A DNA stretch of 48,412 nt from positions 188,001 to 236,412 of the forward strand of contig WPIO01000231.1 of the NCBI GenBank assembly GCA_009760855.2. The letters are read 5' to 3'. The position numbers were made by a program, and so were the translations under genes. This stretch comes from Cristatella mucedo. Lineage: Eukaryota; Bryozoa; Phylactolaemata; Cristatellidae. The notes under the pieces were generated by a model. It was given only the letters and a program-made list of their open reading frames with translations. It searched no databases and was not told the DNA's origin. Shown here piece by piece: positions 30,411-41,730 of the stretch. How positions within the stretch are numbered: position 1 is the first letter of the stretch; every line of letters starts with the position of its first letter.

Positions 30411-30869
30411 CACTATAAGAAATAAATGTATCTTAAATTATCTTCACAGAGAGTAACTGTGGTTTTTTATTTGAAATAACAGACAACAGAGTTTAAAATG
30501 TATGTTATAGATAGAGTGCGGTTGTGTTTTCCTCATGCTAAGGCCTCTGATAGCACATAAAGCAGATATAACTAACGGAACTGTGAGAGAACTACAAGTT
30601 TCATGTTTGAAGTTATTAAAACTTCGGTTAGAATCAGTTATCCCTGAACGGCTTTATGAGTTAGGCCTATGAAGTTAAGGGCACTGCCTTAACCTGTTTT
30701 CAGGCCGTGGAATCAAATTTCTAGGAAAGTCCATGTTCCCAAATTATTTATATTTCTATACAGCTGCTTTGGCAATAATGTGAGCGACATAACATTGGTT
30801 CTGCCTCGGCTTACTTATTGTAATTTCCGTGTGGCTATACTACCAAAGAAAGCAACTAGCCATAGCAGC
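30411..30869. other. No recognisable feature
   Basis: Mostly unrecognised. The last ~80 bases may be a decayed start of the family II fragment that follows. Confidence 0.35.
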
Positions 30870-31490
30870 TGGCTATGAATTTAGCTGCAAGTCTAACCTT
30901 CACTCCCCTGATATTTGACCCCGTCTCTTATTTTCCGAATGAGCTAGGATAGCTACCGGTTCATCATTGGATAAAGGAGCAGAGTTCTAAAGCTCACCCA
31001 CAAAGCTTGCCACTGCGTGGCTCCTCCGTACCTAGCTGGGCTACTGCACCAGTTTCAGCCTCCTCTTGCCCTCAGTGCCTTTATAGACAGTAAATTAGCT
31101 GTTCCATTATTCCTCTTAAAGATTGCTGGTGACTGAAGCTTCAGCTCGGCCAGTCCTAGACTGTGGAACTCGCTTCTACGATTCTTTTGCAAGAATAATT
31201 ACTCACAAGCTGCTGACTATGGCTCTTCCTTTCCAGCTGTCGTCAGCTTCTACTTCATGCAACTCACCCTACCTCAACTGCTATCCTGAATGTGCTCTGC
31301 TTCCCACTTTCTCTTTGTTAAGTGAGATGAACTTTGTTGGTTACCGAATGCATACCGACAGCCCCAGAGGCTATGAGTTCGCTATGCAAAATACTCCTGT
31401 GTAGCGCCAACACAGTCTGTAGGGCCCAATGTAACTACAGACGGAGACGTGTTACGTTATATTGTAGTGGAAGGTATATAAACGAAGTCA
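30870..31490 (+). repeat. LINE family II 3' fragment
   Basis: 'caagtctaaccttcactccc', 'cacaaagcttgccactgcgtgg', 'ctccgtacctagctgggcta', 'cagtcctagactgtggaactcgc' and 'ctgactatggc' follow the family II copy at 21190-21690. The 3' end is 'actcctgtgtagcgcc' and a short 'acgttatattg' in place of the usual tail. It is non-coding. Confidence 0.82.
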
Positions 31491-32590
31491 ATTTGAACAA
31501 ATATATGGTGATATAACAGCATTGTTTGTGGCATGGCATAACGGCCTAAGTGCTATTACCAATTACTGAACTTAAAAATACAAGCTCGGCCCAGCAAGAT
31601 TCGTGCGCTCAACCTTAGCCGTTAATAGCAAGCACCTTATCTCCTAAACTCGAATGAATTACCACGAGATGGAATGTAGCTGCCATTGAACCTCTTGTAT
31701 GCATAGCGTCTCTATTTCTGCATTGGACGTGCTTTACGATTGGTCAAACGCCCTAGTTTCTGACGATTATCTCCATGCACAGTCTAATCTATCACAAACA
31801 AACATGCACCTATGGAAATCCTACTAATGTTCACTGATCACATATTTTCTAAGCCAAAATTATGCAAAGAAGCAGTAGTTTAAATAAGAAACCACCATGC
31901 CCTCTTTAAACGAGCTGAACAACATTCGTTTCATATCGTTCATAATCGCAATATTCGTTCGTCATCGATCAATCATAATCGTTTGTACATTCAAAGGTTC
32001 ATATGGGCTCTAAATTCAAAATATGTTTCAGGCTAGCTCCCAGTGCTTAAGCTGTAGCCCAAGCAATGAATTGCACCGATTAAAAGGGGGTAATGATCAC
32101 CTGAGCACTTAAAGATCAGAATATGAAGCACTTGCATGAATAATAGACATTATATCTATCTGTTAAATCACTTTAATCTCACATAACTAAGCTCTTGCAG
32201 GACGTAGCAAAATATTTACCTGGCTCAGCTGGAATTTCGTTAACTGCTCGGACAGTCAGTTCTTCATTAGTACTTGAGATCGACTTTTAGGACACCTAAT
32301 GATTGAAAACCACACCAACTTCCTGTAGCCCTTATACTAAATTAACCATAAATGTGTTTCATCTTGGTAGTTATCGGGCTGATCTATCTTGAAACCATTT
32401 CAATTGGATGCCTCGCTGGTGCAGTTTTGTATGGTACCAGCATGATTAGCAGTAATTTTCCAGACGTCATCGCCGTAGCTGTTTGAAAATAATCATTATT
32501 CGTAGTACCCACTTTTTGGTTTAACACTCGGTTTTATACACAAAACTTTGCTAATGAATCGGATCTATATTTAATAGTAATTACTACTAC
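31491..32590. other. No recognisable feature
   Basis: Over 1 kb with no recognised gene or repeat. A short run around 31925-31990 repeats 'ttcat.atcgttcataatcg'-like words and looks like decayed simple repeat. Confidence 0.4.
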
Positions 32591-33178
32591 GTCAGCTAGG
32601 TTTGTCGTCCTGAGCATAGCATTTGCAACATCGCATCACTTGTTGTCCTCTGAACTTGTTTAAGTCAAAAAAAGGCGTCGACTTCATGGTCTTGCCACTC
32701 ATTTTTCAGTCCTTAATTCTTTGGCTCTAGCTTACCTATCATATCTACTTTCCCAGCACGCATAGCATCGTACCACCAATTCTTCAGAATATAATAATTT
32801 ACCCACACGTCATACACATTTGAAATCGTTTGTAGATCGTGCCTTTTTAGTTCCTATGCTCCCAAAGCCTAAAACTCACTCCCGACCTGCGTTACGACAT
32901 CTCCTGAATTGAGAACATTAAAAAGAACTGAAAACGTACCTATTTACGAATCATTTAGCGGATCGATGTGATTCGTCCTTTGCTTGTTTATGCATGCTGA
33001 CACTGTGCATGCTGCCACTAACCATACTAGCATGCTGAACCCTTGCATGTTACACACAACCTTCTTATTCTTGCCGCATATTCAGAATAATGCAAATAAC
33101 CATTTCGGCGTGCTTCACTTGCAGCATGTTTACAAATACTTGAAATAGATCGAGCTCTCCAAGGGTTCTATACTCGAC
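32591..33178 (+). repeat. LINE family I 3' fragment, old
   Basis: 'cagctaggtttgtcgtcctg', 'gtcttgccactcatttttcag', 'tttggctctagcttacc', 'cctatgctcccaaagcct', 'ctcccgacctgcg', and the 3' UTR 'gacactgtgcatgctgccac', ending 'gatcgagctctccaagggttcta'. Frames are broken throughout. Confidence 0.85.
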
Positions 33179-33224
33179 TAGTCTCTGAGACCATATACGT
33201 GGTTATAAGGTCTATGAGACTAGT
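33177..33224. repeat. Imperfect inverted repeat, 16-base arms
   Basis: 33177-33192 ('actagtctctgagacc') and 33209-33224 ('ggtctatgagactagt') pair at 14 of 16 positions around a 16-base loop. It starts exactly at the end of the LINE fragment, in place of the normal ATT tail. Confidence 0.8.
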
Positions 33225-33784
33225 GGTATCCTTTGAATGGGGGATGCAAGTTACGATGAGATATCATTGCCTCACAGAATGTAAGCATTGAACTTGAAAA
33301 CAGACATTGAACTGAGAGAGCTGAGCTTCACGGAAGTCTATTGAGGCACACGAGTCTAGAAATGATGCTGATAACTCAGGGGCTCTCTACTCTCTAAACA
33401 TTTCTATATCATTGGCAAAGAAGCAAGAGAAGCAATCAGCTGGATTTCCCAATGGTCACAAGGTAAGAAGCTAATGTGAGAGTGGTTAAGACGATAATTT
33501 AAGGTAGACCTAGGATATTTGTCAAAAAAGATAGTAAATAACAATACCACAATCATGTAACAATGTAATCAAAAAATTAACAAGCAGCTTAACAATAAGC
33601 AGTAAGTACTGATAGTTTCTATGCTGCCTCCACAATCTTAACTTGGTTCACCTGGCTAGTTTATTATCCGTGTCAAACCATATAGTTCGTCAGCACAAGT
33701 ACTGGCAGTGAACTAATCCAGAGCAAGAACTCGTCAATCATGTCAGCTAGAGTCTTGTTGTAGCATTATAACTGTTATGAATAA
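33225..33784. other. No recognisable feature
   Basis: No gene or repeat recognised. Confidence 0.4.
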
Positions 33785-33870
33785 AAACAATACTAATAAT
33801 AATGCACTTCGTGAAGCGCCCTCATAGAACTAAATCTCTTTATAGGTGCTTTACATTTGCTGCATAGGAA
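33785..33870 (-). repeat. LINE family I tail remnant
   Basis: 'ctaataataatgcacttcg', 'tgaagcgccctcatagaact' and 'aaatctctttataggtgctttacatttg' are the reverse of the family I end. The element sequence then gives way to unrelated DNA, so this copy is extremely short (~85 bases). Confidence 0.8.
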
Positions 33871-34740
33871 AAGGTTGGAAGGCGGATTAAGTAGCTGGGG
33901 CCAAGAAGATATTCTCTAGAGTGAATAGCTACGATACCACCAGTCTCACGGTTTCGCGATTCATAGATGACCTTTAATGTGAACGAGGGCACATTGTGTA
34001 GACTATCTTAGGTCAACGTGTGGTTAGACAGGCGGAACTTTGCAGATGCTGAAGTAGGCATTCGGTTAAAAAAAAATTTGTGGTCAAACGTGTGAGCCTT
34101 TAATTAAGGAAAGTGACTTACGCGGGCCTCTAGAGATGACGAGTAGTTCAGTAACAAAATTTCACTAACGGAAGCAGAAAATTTATCAAAATCAAATTTA
34201 AAATCACACACAACATGGATAGATTAATTTATTAGTGAAAATTCACAATGATATCAGATTAATCTGTGATACATTAGGACTTTCTTCTTTCGGGCGATAG
34301 GCAAATTGTCAGCTCACTAAAAGATTGACTTGCAATGCAAGATTCCCAAGACTTTTTCGAAGGAACTGCAAACGTTTGTACATTGATGGAGAAGCGAGCA
34401 AATATGGCCACATCCATCAGGTTTGATTGAAGCAGGGGTGAAAAAAAGGAGGCCTGCAGCTGTTTTACCGTTTACGGTCTAGGGGTCAATCGATTTCTGG
34501 AAGTTCTCGGTCAAGTCGAAAATATCTGAAAATGACAAAGCTGTTTGAAGCAATTACTGCACGTAATCTAGGGGGTTCATGCAATTTAGCAAGCACTGGA
34601 AGGCATGCATTAGGCAGGGCTGCTAAGGCTATAGCTGGCCTGTTGACTATTAAGTTAGAGGCATAAACTCCAGAGCTTGTAGAAAATCTTGGAGGGCGGC
34701 GAGAGGCAATGCTGAGAATAGCAAACGTTCTTTCTGCTCC
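33871..34740 (-). other. Unassigned segment, possibly decayed minus-strand coding sequence
   Basis: Reading from 34740 downward, one frame stays open for about 75 codons and gives protein-like text such as 'FAILSIASRRPPRFSTSSGV' and 'NRPAIALAALPNACLPVLAK', then continues in broken frames. I do not recognise the family. It could be the ORF1 or 5' part of one of the LINEs, for which no reference copy exists in this window, or a host exon. Confidence 0.25.
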
Positions 34741-34920
34741 CTGCCGAAAAGGTTTAGATCATTACGGCAACCATGGCTTGACATTGTTATCATGAATCAA
34801 TTGATAGACCACAACAATAGCAACATGATCTAGAAATGCATAGAAAGAACAGGCTATGAGACTTAACACAGTCAAGTTATAGGCTCAAACAAAAGTCTTG
34901 CGAATGCAGCTCCAATGATG

Positions 34921-35061
34921 CTAACCTTTAGCCACTTTTAAAAGTTTTTCGTTGAGATCCAGAAGCTTCTGCAACGCCTGATGTTTTTTACGCTGAAGCT
35001 CCAAATCCTGTGACTGCAGTTGATATTTCTTTTGCAGCTTCCTCACACTATCTTCATTCTC
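34921..35061 (-). CDS. Candidate terminal exon encoding a coiled coil (46 codons)
   Basis: The minus-strand frame is open from 35061 to the codon before TAG at 34923-34921. It includes 'VRKLQKKYQLQSQDLELQRK' followed by 'KHQALQKLLDLNEKLLKVAKG'. Leu/hydrophobic residues recur at heptad-like spacing, with Lys/Gln/Glu elsewhere, which is a strong amphipathic helix. A stop (TAA at 35064-35062) precedes it, and the minus-strand sequence 'cctaagag' there offers AG acceptors, so it could be a last exon read from a splice site. There is no ATG in the frame. Coiled-coil C-termini are common, for example in MSANTD/Myb-like and centrosomal proteins, and I cannot assign a family. No repeat overlaps it. 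Confidence 0.35.
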   Translation of the reverse strand, partial: ENEDSVRKLQKKYQLQSQDLELQRKKHQALQKLLDLNEKLLKVAKG

Positions 35062-35064
35062 TTA

Positions 35065-35733
35065 GGTTTTCAATTGGCTCTTTGACGCGGAAACATTAAA
35101 AAGCAAATGAAAATATAACTAAATATGTACAAGATAGAACGTAATATTCTGAATGTCGGTGTATGTACTTAATGTCAGTGTAACAGAGCATTGTACTTTC
35201 TATCAATTCCAATAAAGGCAGGATGCGGCTTTAAACTAACACTCAGAAGTTAGAAGAGTGCCCAATTCAAAATTATCATTACCAAATTCATGTATATGGC
35301 CATCGAAAAAAACTGTAAATTGGTTTATGGTAACGTGTTGTTTTCGGCCAGGGATATTGAATCTACATCATTAAATAGGGCCGCAAAAGCAGTAAGAACG
35401 GAACTTAATATACATTCGCAAAGCGACTAAACGTAACTTTATCTTCTTATTCTAAATTTAAGTTTTATAAAATGTAACTGCAGTACAACCTCTGTGAATG
35501 CTATTTCTACGACGGTTGCCGCTTGGCGTGCTAAGACAGTTGTAAAGCCGATTGAGTTTGCAATGAGCAAGTTTCCAACAACTTCGGACACAAGTAAACA
35601 TGCATTATAAGTAGTCATACTTACAAGAATGACAAGCATGTTTGGTAAGGAAAAGCTAAACAAAAAATGTGTTTTCGCACATAGTTAAGATAATTGTCTG
35701 TCTGCTAAATCTAATGGTCTTCATGGTTAAAAA
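35065..35733. other. No recognisable feature
   Basis: A 74-residue minus-strand frame at 35439-35663 is hydrophobic ('NMLVILVSMT', 'VVGNLLIANSIGF') but has no recognised family. Otherwise nothing was seen. Confidence 0.35.
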
Positions 35734-35906
35734 GCCCTGTGCATGTCACCCCTAACCATATTATTCATTACGTTTGTTTTTCAAGCATGATTTTACTAAC
35801 CATTCAATTGCATTTCACTTTACAGCAAATGTAAAGCACCTAGAGAGAGACTAAGTTCTCTGAGGGCGCTTTATCGAGTGAATTATTATTATTAATATAT
35901 TATTAA
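35734..35906 (+). repeat. LINE family I 3' UTR and tail
   Basis: 'gccctgtgcatgtcacccct', 'ttcaagcatgattttacta', 'aagcacctagagagagacta' and 'agttctctgagggcgcttta', ending in 'attattattattaatatatta'. Well preserved, but only ~170 bases long. Confidence 0.88.
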
Positions 35907-36005
35907 AGCCTGAAGCCAGCTACAGACTGTCAACCTCCGTGTCTGCCTCGTTCCAGAAAGTATCACGTGACTTCCGGTTGCCGGGTGCCCATGGAGCAGG
36001 CAGTG

Positions 36006-36480
36006 CTACCCGATAAGCGAGCAATAATACATCGAGTACATTTTGAAACGCACGAGTGCTGGTGAAAAGAATTCCAAAAACTCCTCTATAAACAAGTTTA
36101 GACTGCCAGAAGGTGGTCGGTAAATCACAACAGGAAGAGGCATCGCTTTGGATGAGGTGCTGATTGAAACTGATTTAAACAATGGCCGATGCGAAAAATC
36201 CCTAATCTTCCAAAAGAAAGGTTCATGAACCAATATTACCACCTGCCAGCTTTCCCGTCAGAACGCAATGACTGAGAAACTGAGAACCCGGTGGAGTGGT
36301 CTCAGATATACAGCTAGTGGAATGAGGCGTCATCTAAGTTTCAGTAATCAGAAATGCATGTAGCCTCTCCTGGACTAGCAGATCGCGGATAAGTAGCCCC
36401 TCGGCTTATAGCATGCGGACATTAAGCTGGCGAAATTTAAGAGGCGTGCCAACAACTATGAGACGTCAACGGAGTGGCTT
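36006..36480 (-). pseudogene. LINE (L2-like) endonuclease central fragment, degenerate
   Basis: On the minus strand, broken frames read about 'LLVQERLHAFLITET', 'HSTSCISETTPPGSQFLSHC' and then 'FKSVSISTSSKAMPLPVVIY' followed by 'RPPSGSLNLFIEEF'. 'VIYRPP' followed by a FxxEF stretch is the conserved centre of APE-type LINE endonucleases, and 'ITET' is the catalytic Glu block. It overlaps in coverage with the fragment at 25721-26050 but is not the same family. Confidence 0.7.
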
Positions 36481-36639
36481 GTATTGAAGGCTGCCTGTAA
36501 GTAAGCTTATGCTACAAAATAATTGGACCTAAAGGTACTTTATTAAGCCTTGAAGGCAACAGAATTTTTACCTGGTAGCCAGTGCAGGACCGCTACAAGT
36601 GTTGCTATAATAATGTTACTGTTACAATAACAAAATAAT

Positions 36640-37555
36640 GATTGATTCGCCGCTGCCATGCATAACTAACATCATTTTTATGTAATTATCGGCAGGTCAT
36701 GCCCCAGCTTCTTTAAGAAAAGCTTTAGTCAGGCCGCTTCTTAAGAAAGCAACACTAGACCAAGAGAACTTGAGCAGCTACAGCCCAATCTCCTTTCTAC
36801 CATCGATATCAAAGATACCGGAACTGGTCGTGGCGGACCTGTTGAGCTCATATATTGAAGCTTCAAACCTTGCTAGTAAGTTCCAGTCTGGCTTTAGAGC
36901 TAATAACTGCAAAAAATCACCACTGCTTAGGGTGTAGACGACCTACGGTGCAAATGCGGCCATGCGTAGATTATCTCTGCTTGTTTTGCTCAAACTTTTG
37001 GCAGCTTTTGATACTATCGATCAGCAAGTTCTTCTAGAGGGCCTCTCACATCGCCTGGGCATCACAGGCACTGCTCTGCAATGGTTCGCCTCGCTTCTCA
37101 GTGGGATATTCCAGGGTTTTGGCTTTCATTTCTATGAGGATGACACTCAGTTTTACGTTGACGTTTGATCCATTACTGTCTTCGAGCACCTCGAATTCTT
37201 ATATGTCACTGGCTAAATGTGCCTATGACATCTGCACATGGATGGCAGCAAATTTTCTAAAACTAAATGATGGTAAATTTAACCTAATATTTAGGGTAAC
37301 CCCAGTATAGGTCAGATATGGAAAGGCTGACACTCAAAGTTAGCTCAGCCACCATATCTCCGGTTAAAATCAGCTCGAAATATCGGTTTCATGTTCCGCA
37401 GTAACCACTAGATAGACGTTGCACATCACATCCACAATTAAGTCTGCCTACTTTCAGCTAGGCAGCATTGCGGAAATTCGGGCTTGTTTAGATAAGGATA
37501 CCACATCTTAGTTAGTTCATGCATTTTGCAACATCCTGTCTTGACCCTACAGGAA
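36640..37555 (+). pseudogene. LINE family I RT fragment with catalytic-region deletion
   Basis: It begins with 'ITNIIFM', 'SLRKALVRPLLKKATLDQEN', and so carries about 75 bases more 5' sequence than the copy at 4281. Then 'FQSGFRANN' and '[20 protein letters not shown]' follow. Between '[12 protein letters not shown]' and 'GFGFHFY' about 40 codons are missing, including motif B (GVPQGSVLGP). Motif C reads YEDD instead of YADD. Several single-base indels break the frame (open pieces 36962-37168 and 37101-37310). It ends near the codons for 'LVHAF', so the 3' end and tail are absent, unusual for a LINE copy. Confidence 0.88.
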
Positions 37556-37999
37556 AGCTTACATAGCTTCGTTACCTAGCTACATGAAAAAGGAGGTCAG
37601 GGTGCCGTGCATTATTATTATGGAGCTGCTGTAATGTAGTTTTTTTCGTAACCCCATTCTATCTTGTGATCAAGAAGGAATGTGGTTATGTTCTGCCTGG
37701 TGTCGCCTACCTGCCGCTTATAGAATGTCCAACTACTCAGAAAATGTTAGAAGCGTAAAATTAAAATAACTGCAAAGAGGCGCTATACAAACTATTATTA
37801 ATAATAGTTTTGTGGATGAGATCTGACCTTCACAGGCCACTCATTAAGCACGATCCAACTAGTAGGATTCGTACCTCACCTATTACAGCATTTTTCAGAC
37901 AGATCGCTGTTGCTAATCGTTCAAATATAATATCGTCATCAAATCAAAGGCAGCAGGTAGATATGGCAATACTCAGGGGGCCAATTTCCAATCATTATT
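37556..37999. other. Mostly unrecognised; SINE/LINE-type tail at ~37765-37800
   Basis: 'gcaaagaggcgctatacaaa' at about 37772-37791 resembles the SINE 1/LINE tail. Otherwise nothing was recognised. The 82-residue plus frame at 37810-38058 runs into the family II fragment. Confidence 0.4.
37789..37810. repeat. Perfect 22-bp palindrome
   Basis: 'aaactattattaataatagttt' reads the same on both strands, split here as 'aaactattatt' and 'aataatagttt'. It directly follows the tail-like sequence and probably results from an ATT-type tail meeting its complement. Confidence 0.9.
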
Positions 38000-38935
38000 G
38001 CTGCATGCTATTACCGACCCTAAGCACGTGGTGGATTAAAAGGCTTGTGCTATTCTAATTGGTGATGCTATTGTGGACCTTCACCACGTGCTAGTAATCT
38101 AGGTAGGGTCGTATGTTCGACAACTGCCTCAATTTCAAAAGCGTCATTCAGAAGAAGCGGCCTCTACAGCTAGCCATCACATCCGATCCCCATCCAAGAT
38201 TAGGAGCCGTCTCCGTCAGTGGCTTGCAAAAAAATTAACTAGATCTTTAGTTTCTGTACTCGGCTTGATTATTTAATTCCCTTTGGCTCTGGTGCAAAGA
38301 AAGCTATTATGCCACTACAGCGGAATATGGAATAGGCTGCAAGGCTGGTCTTCAAGTCCCAGCGATTTGAGCAACGTGTCCTCCTTTGCTGAAAGAGCTA
38401 GGATGGTGCCGGTTTGAGCAAGGATACAGAGCAAAGTTCTTACGCTGACCCACAAGGCCCGCCATGGCTTGGATCCTTCGTACCTAGCCTGAAACTGCTA
38501 CATCATTTTCAGCCTGTTCGTGCCCTGAGGTCCTGTGGGGACAATAAAATTAGCTATGTCCCATTCCATCGTTAAAGGACAGTTGGCGACAGAAGCTTTA
38601 GCCTGCAGGTCCTAGACTGTGGAAACGCGCTTCCACATATCTACGCAACGACAATACTCTCTTGCTGCCGACTATGGCACATCTTTTCAGCGGTCCTGAG
38701 CTGCAACTTCTGTGCTTAACGGCACTACCTCAACTGCTCTCCTGACTTGCTATGCTATGATTCCACTTTTCTTTTGTTGACGTGAGACGAAGTCTGTTGG
38801 CTGACCGAATGCGTACGAAAGCCGCCTTAGGCTGTAAGTGGGTATACACAAACTCTCCTGCGTAACACCCACATAGTCTTTATGAGTTGGTGGACTTACA
38901 GACGGAGATACATTCCATTACATTACATATATATC
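38000..38935 (+). repeat. LINE family II 3' copy, indel-rich
   Basis: Collinear with 20880-21765 from 'gaccctaagcacgtggtgg' to 'ctcctgcgtaacacccacatag' and 'ccattacattacat'. Single-base insertions and deletions are very frequent (for example 'ctaggtagggtcgtatg' against 'ctaggtgtcgtg') while substitutions are fewer, so no frame stays open. The pattern could be decay or uncorrected long-read error. Confidence 0.88.
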
Positions 38936-38995
38936 TATATATATTTATATATATTTATGTATACATAAATTTATATATACATCATTATACATTTC
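38928..38995. repeat. AT-rich simple repeat
   Basis: 'catatatatctatatatatt' and 'tatatatatttatgtatac' type sequence directly extends the tail of the family II LINE copy. Confidence 0.9.
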
Positions 38996-40435
38996 GATAA
39001 AATGAGGCTATATAACATGGGAAACAGCAAAACGGAACCTACCAATACTTATGGAGACGGCCGAAGAAGAATTCTGCCCCTTTCTCGTAAAAACGTACGA
39101 GGTATGGAGTTGAGATTGCTGTTAAAATCTAAGCAGGATCGTTGCAGGGCATGGCTTCGCTATGAAATACGAAGTTGACAAGCTACTTCATTTTTTTTTC
39201 CATCGAAGTGTCCTACGTAACCATATTCTAACTGTGTCAGTGTAATATTATTCATATTATTTGCTACTTTAATAAGCCGCGGCTCAGCAGCCACAGAAGA
39301 GCGCCTTAGCAGCATCACGCACATGCTTTCCGTTGGTGAGAAAGGTATACCCTCTGCAAGATTTGAACATGTGACCTCTTACGTGAACGGCGATGCACAG
39401 ACTGTGGGTATGCTAGTTTTTCGTCACTGAGAGGAATAACAAGGAATTTGGCAAGGCTAATTCTTCACCTTCGCTTTCTTCTTAATTTTATTGGCATAGT
39501 TCCGTACTTGTATAATTTATTTTCCAAATCGCTTGCAACTTGCGACGAGAACAGCAAGTAAGGTCAAGGTATTACATTACTATATTGTAGTGTTTAATAT
39601 CTAGATAAATTTAAAAACTCCACAAAATTAGAAAATTCCTGAAATGAAAAACCACGCCAACTCTTCCTCTGGATATCCTTCTTTCTGATTTCCTGGTTAC
39701 AGTTTGTAAACCTCAAGTCTCGTGGCTGCATCCTCAAAACCTTTGTTGCTGGTGCGACTTTTAGGTACTGGATTAGGGCCAGAAGAATCTAAATGCTTTC
39801 AGTGAATTTGAACTGAGCGACAGCAGATGATGCAGTTAGGGCTCGATAATTTGGGTTCAGTCCTCTTCTTTGCTGCCAAAATTATAGCCTATGAGTTGCC
39901 GGGGCTGATCTACCACAATGTCAATGCTGCTTTTGAACTGGGCCTGCAACCGAATACTCTGCTGATTTAGCGGCTCTTCCATATAGCGGACGACAGGAGC
40001 TCTCTTTGGTGGCTATCGACCCGTGCTTGCGGTTGCGTGATAACGGATCGCCGCACTGCAGAGATTCGGAACACTGTTCAGGTAGGAACGAGAGTCACGA
40101 GCAACAACCATCTTGACGTGTAGCTTTCAACGGCCCTACCACGTGATAGATCCAGATCGTATTTGGAACTTTGATAGTAGAGGAATAAATCTATGCAGTG
40201 TAGGAGAAATATCAAAATGTGGATCCTTCCCTATCAGAGTCAGTAGATCCACTCTACTTGGTCCCTCTGCAGTGGTACTGCTTGACGTTAAATATTATGG
40301 GGAGTCTTAGTGACTTCTCAAAATCAAATGGAAGACTACATTAGGGGTATGCATAAGTTATCCCCCAGTATGACCTTGTCTCATAGTGTTGGAATGCAAA
40401 TTCATGAGCATCTGTTAGGTTAATAGCTTACGTTG
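38996..40435. other. Mostly unrecognised; one weak tRNA-like B box
   Basis: At 39350-39410 the minus strand reads 'gtcacatgttcaaatcttgc', a possible degenerate B box, but no A box is convincing. A plus-strand frame at 39830-39967 (46 codons, then TAG) gives protein-like text including 'AAKIIAYELPGLIYHN', and 46 more codons follow the stop. I do not recognise it. Confidence 0.35.
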
Positions 40436-40647
40436 GAAAAGCTCAGTACCTGCAACGCCGAAGGCTCGGCGCGCGCAGGCTTTCGACCTGCCACTTCACT
40501 CCAGCGGCGCAGCCCATCGCCTGTCCACGCCGTTCGGTGCGAGCGCTCTACGCGATGAATACGCTGGCCACGAAACGGAACGTTTCTGGCGCTGACCTGC
40601 TCACCGTTATTACTAAAGGAGGTACGTGTCCGTGGCGTAAATTGAAG

Positions 40648-41728
40648 TGCCAGACACAAAAACTAGCGATTTACTGAGCTTTATTCGCAAGCGAGAAAAG
40701 TCACTGCGCGTCTCAGTCTCTTATCTCCAAACTCCCTCACGTTCAACCAGCATCAGATACATCTTGCGGCGACACTTCTCCACACTCCGATGAAACCGGA
40801 GCCCAAAACCCTAACGAGAACTAGAGCTCGGTCTTCCATCGATGCGCAGGACACTCCTACACGCCACCACTACGCTGGCACTGGCAAAACTGCATACGAG
40901 ACCATGTGCTAGCGTTCACACACTGTAAATACAAAAAGAGAACAGCTAGAGTGCCAGGCTCGCGATGATGTGGAACTGTATTCAGCGAGTCCACTGATCT
41001 CCTAGCCCTGTCTCTGCCCTGAAACTGTCCGTGCCATCGCTGGCGGAAACAGCCCTGCCTCCCTGCTTTTCAGATGAAATCAGAGTCCGACGGGCGGAGC
41101 CCATGACGCAGACAGAAGACCACCGTCAAAGACCAAGAGCTAGCGCTCGCTCGACTCTCCACATACTTGGCTCGGACAATCGCAAGAGCTTATGGTATTG
41201 GGCCCGACACTCGGCCCATTACATGGCAAGAAATTAATACCGCCCAAGCAGGCCGCTGTCAGGGCGCCTCTGTCCAGCTTCTAATGGCGAACGTGTTCCA
41301 GACGATTCTTTCTAGGACCAAGGATGGCGCTGGACAGAGGCCAGCCAACGATCTGACCAGCAGCTCGCGGGTGGTCGGACCAATTCTCAAACACCGAATC
41401 GCCACCGCTGGTCTAGAGCTTCCTGTTTGCCTTGTCGCTTCCGCTCTCTAACCGCACTGACGCTCTTCTGGGTCACTGGTCCACGACAAACTGAGCTCTA
41501 GCCCGGCTTCCGACAGCTCTTGTTCGCGTCAAATTCAGCCCAGGCCAGCAAAGTGCTGGCAAACTTATCGACTCAGCCGGGAAGATCCGACCTCGGATCT
41601 GCCCTCCAAACTATCCAAGGTGCTAAGCTCACACGTCACGCACTACAATCGAGTGCCACACCACTACCGAACTAGCAGACATCAACACTCGCGATGTCAT
41701 GATCTTGGGTCATTGGCGCCCCAAAACA
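40648..41728 (-). repeat. Candidate 3' LTR of the Gypsy element, GC-rich
   Basis: On the minus strand it begins 'tgttttggggcgcc' immediately after a purine-rich tract (complement of 41731-41750). It carries AATAAA (complement of 40680-40685) near its end and could end at 'ggca' (40648). TG...CA ends and a polyadenylation signal fit an LTR of about 1.1 kb. GC-rich sequence continues to about 40440, however, so the end could be lower. An inverted repeat with 12-base arms (41267-41278, 41329-41340) lies inside. The boundary is inference. Confidence 0.45.
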
Positions 41729-41730
41729 AC

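Noticed and set aside
35439-35663. Hydrophobic 74-residue minus-strand frame, possible membrane protein
   Set aside because: No signal of conservation, start context or neighbouring exon, and AT-rich DNA readily gives hydrophobic chance frames.
39350-39410. Degenerate B box as another SINE
   Set aside because: No convincing A box, no repeated partner in the window and no LINE-like tail.
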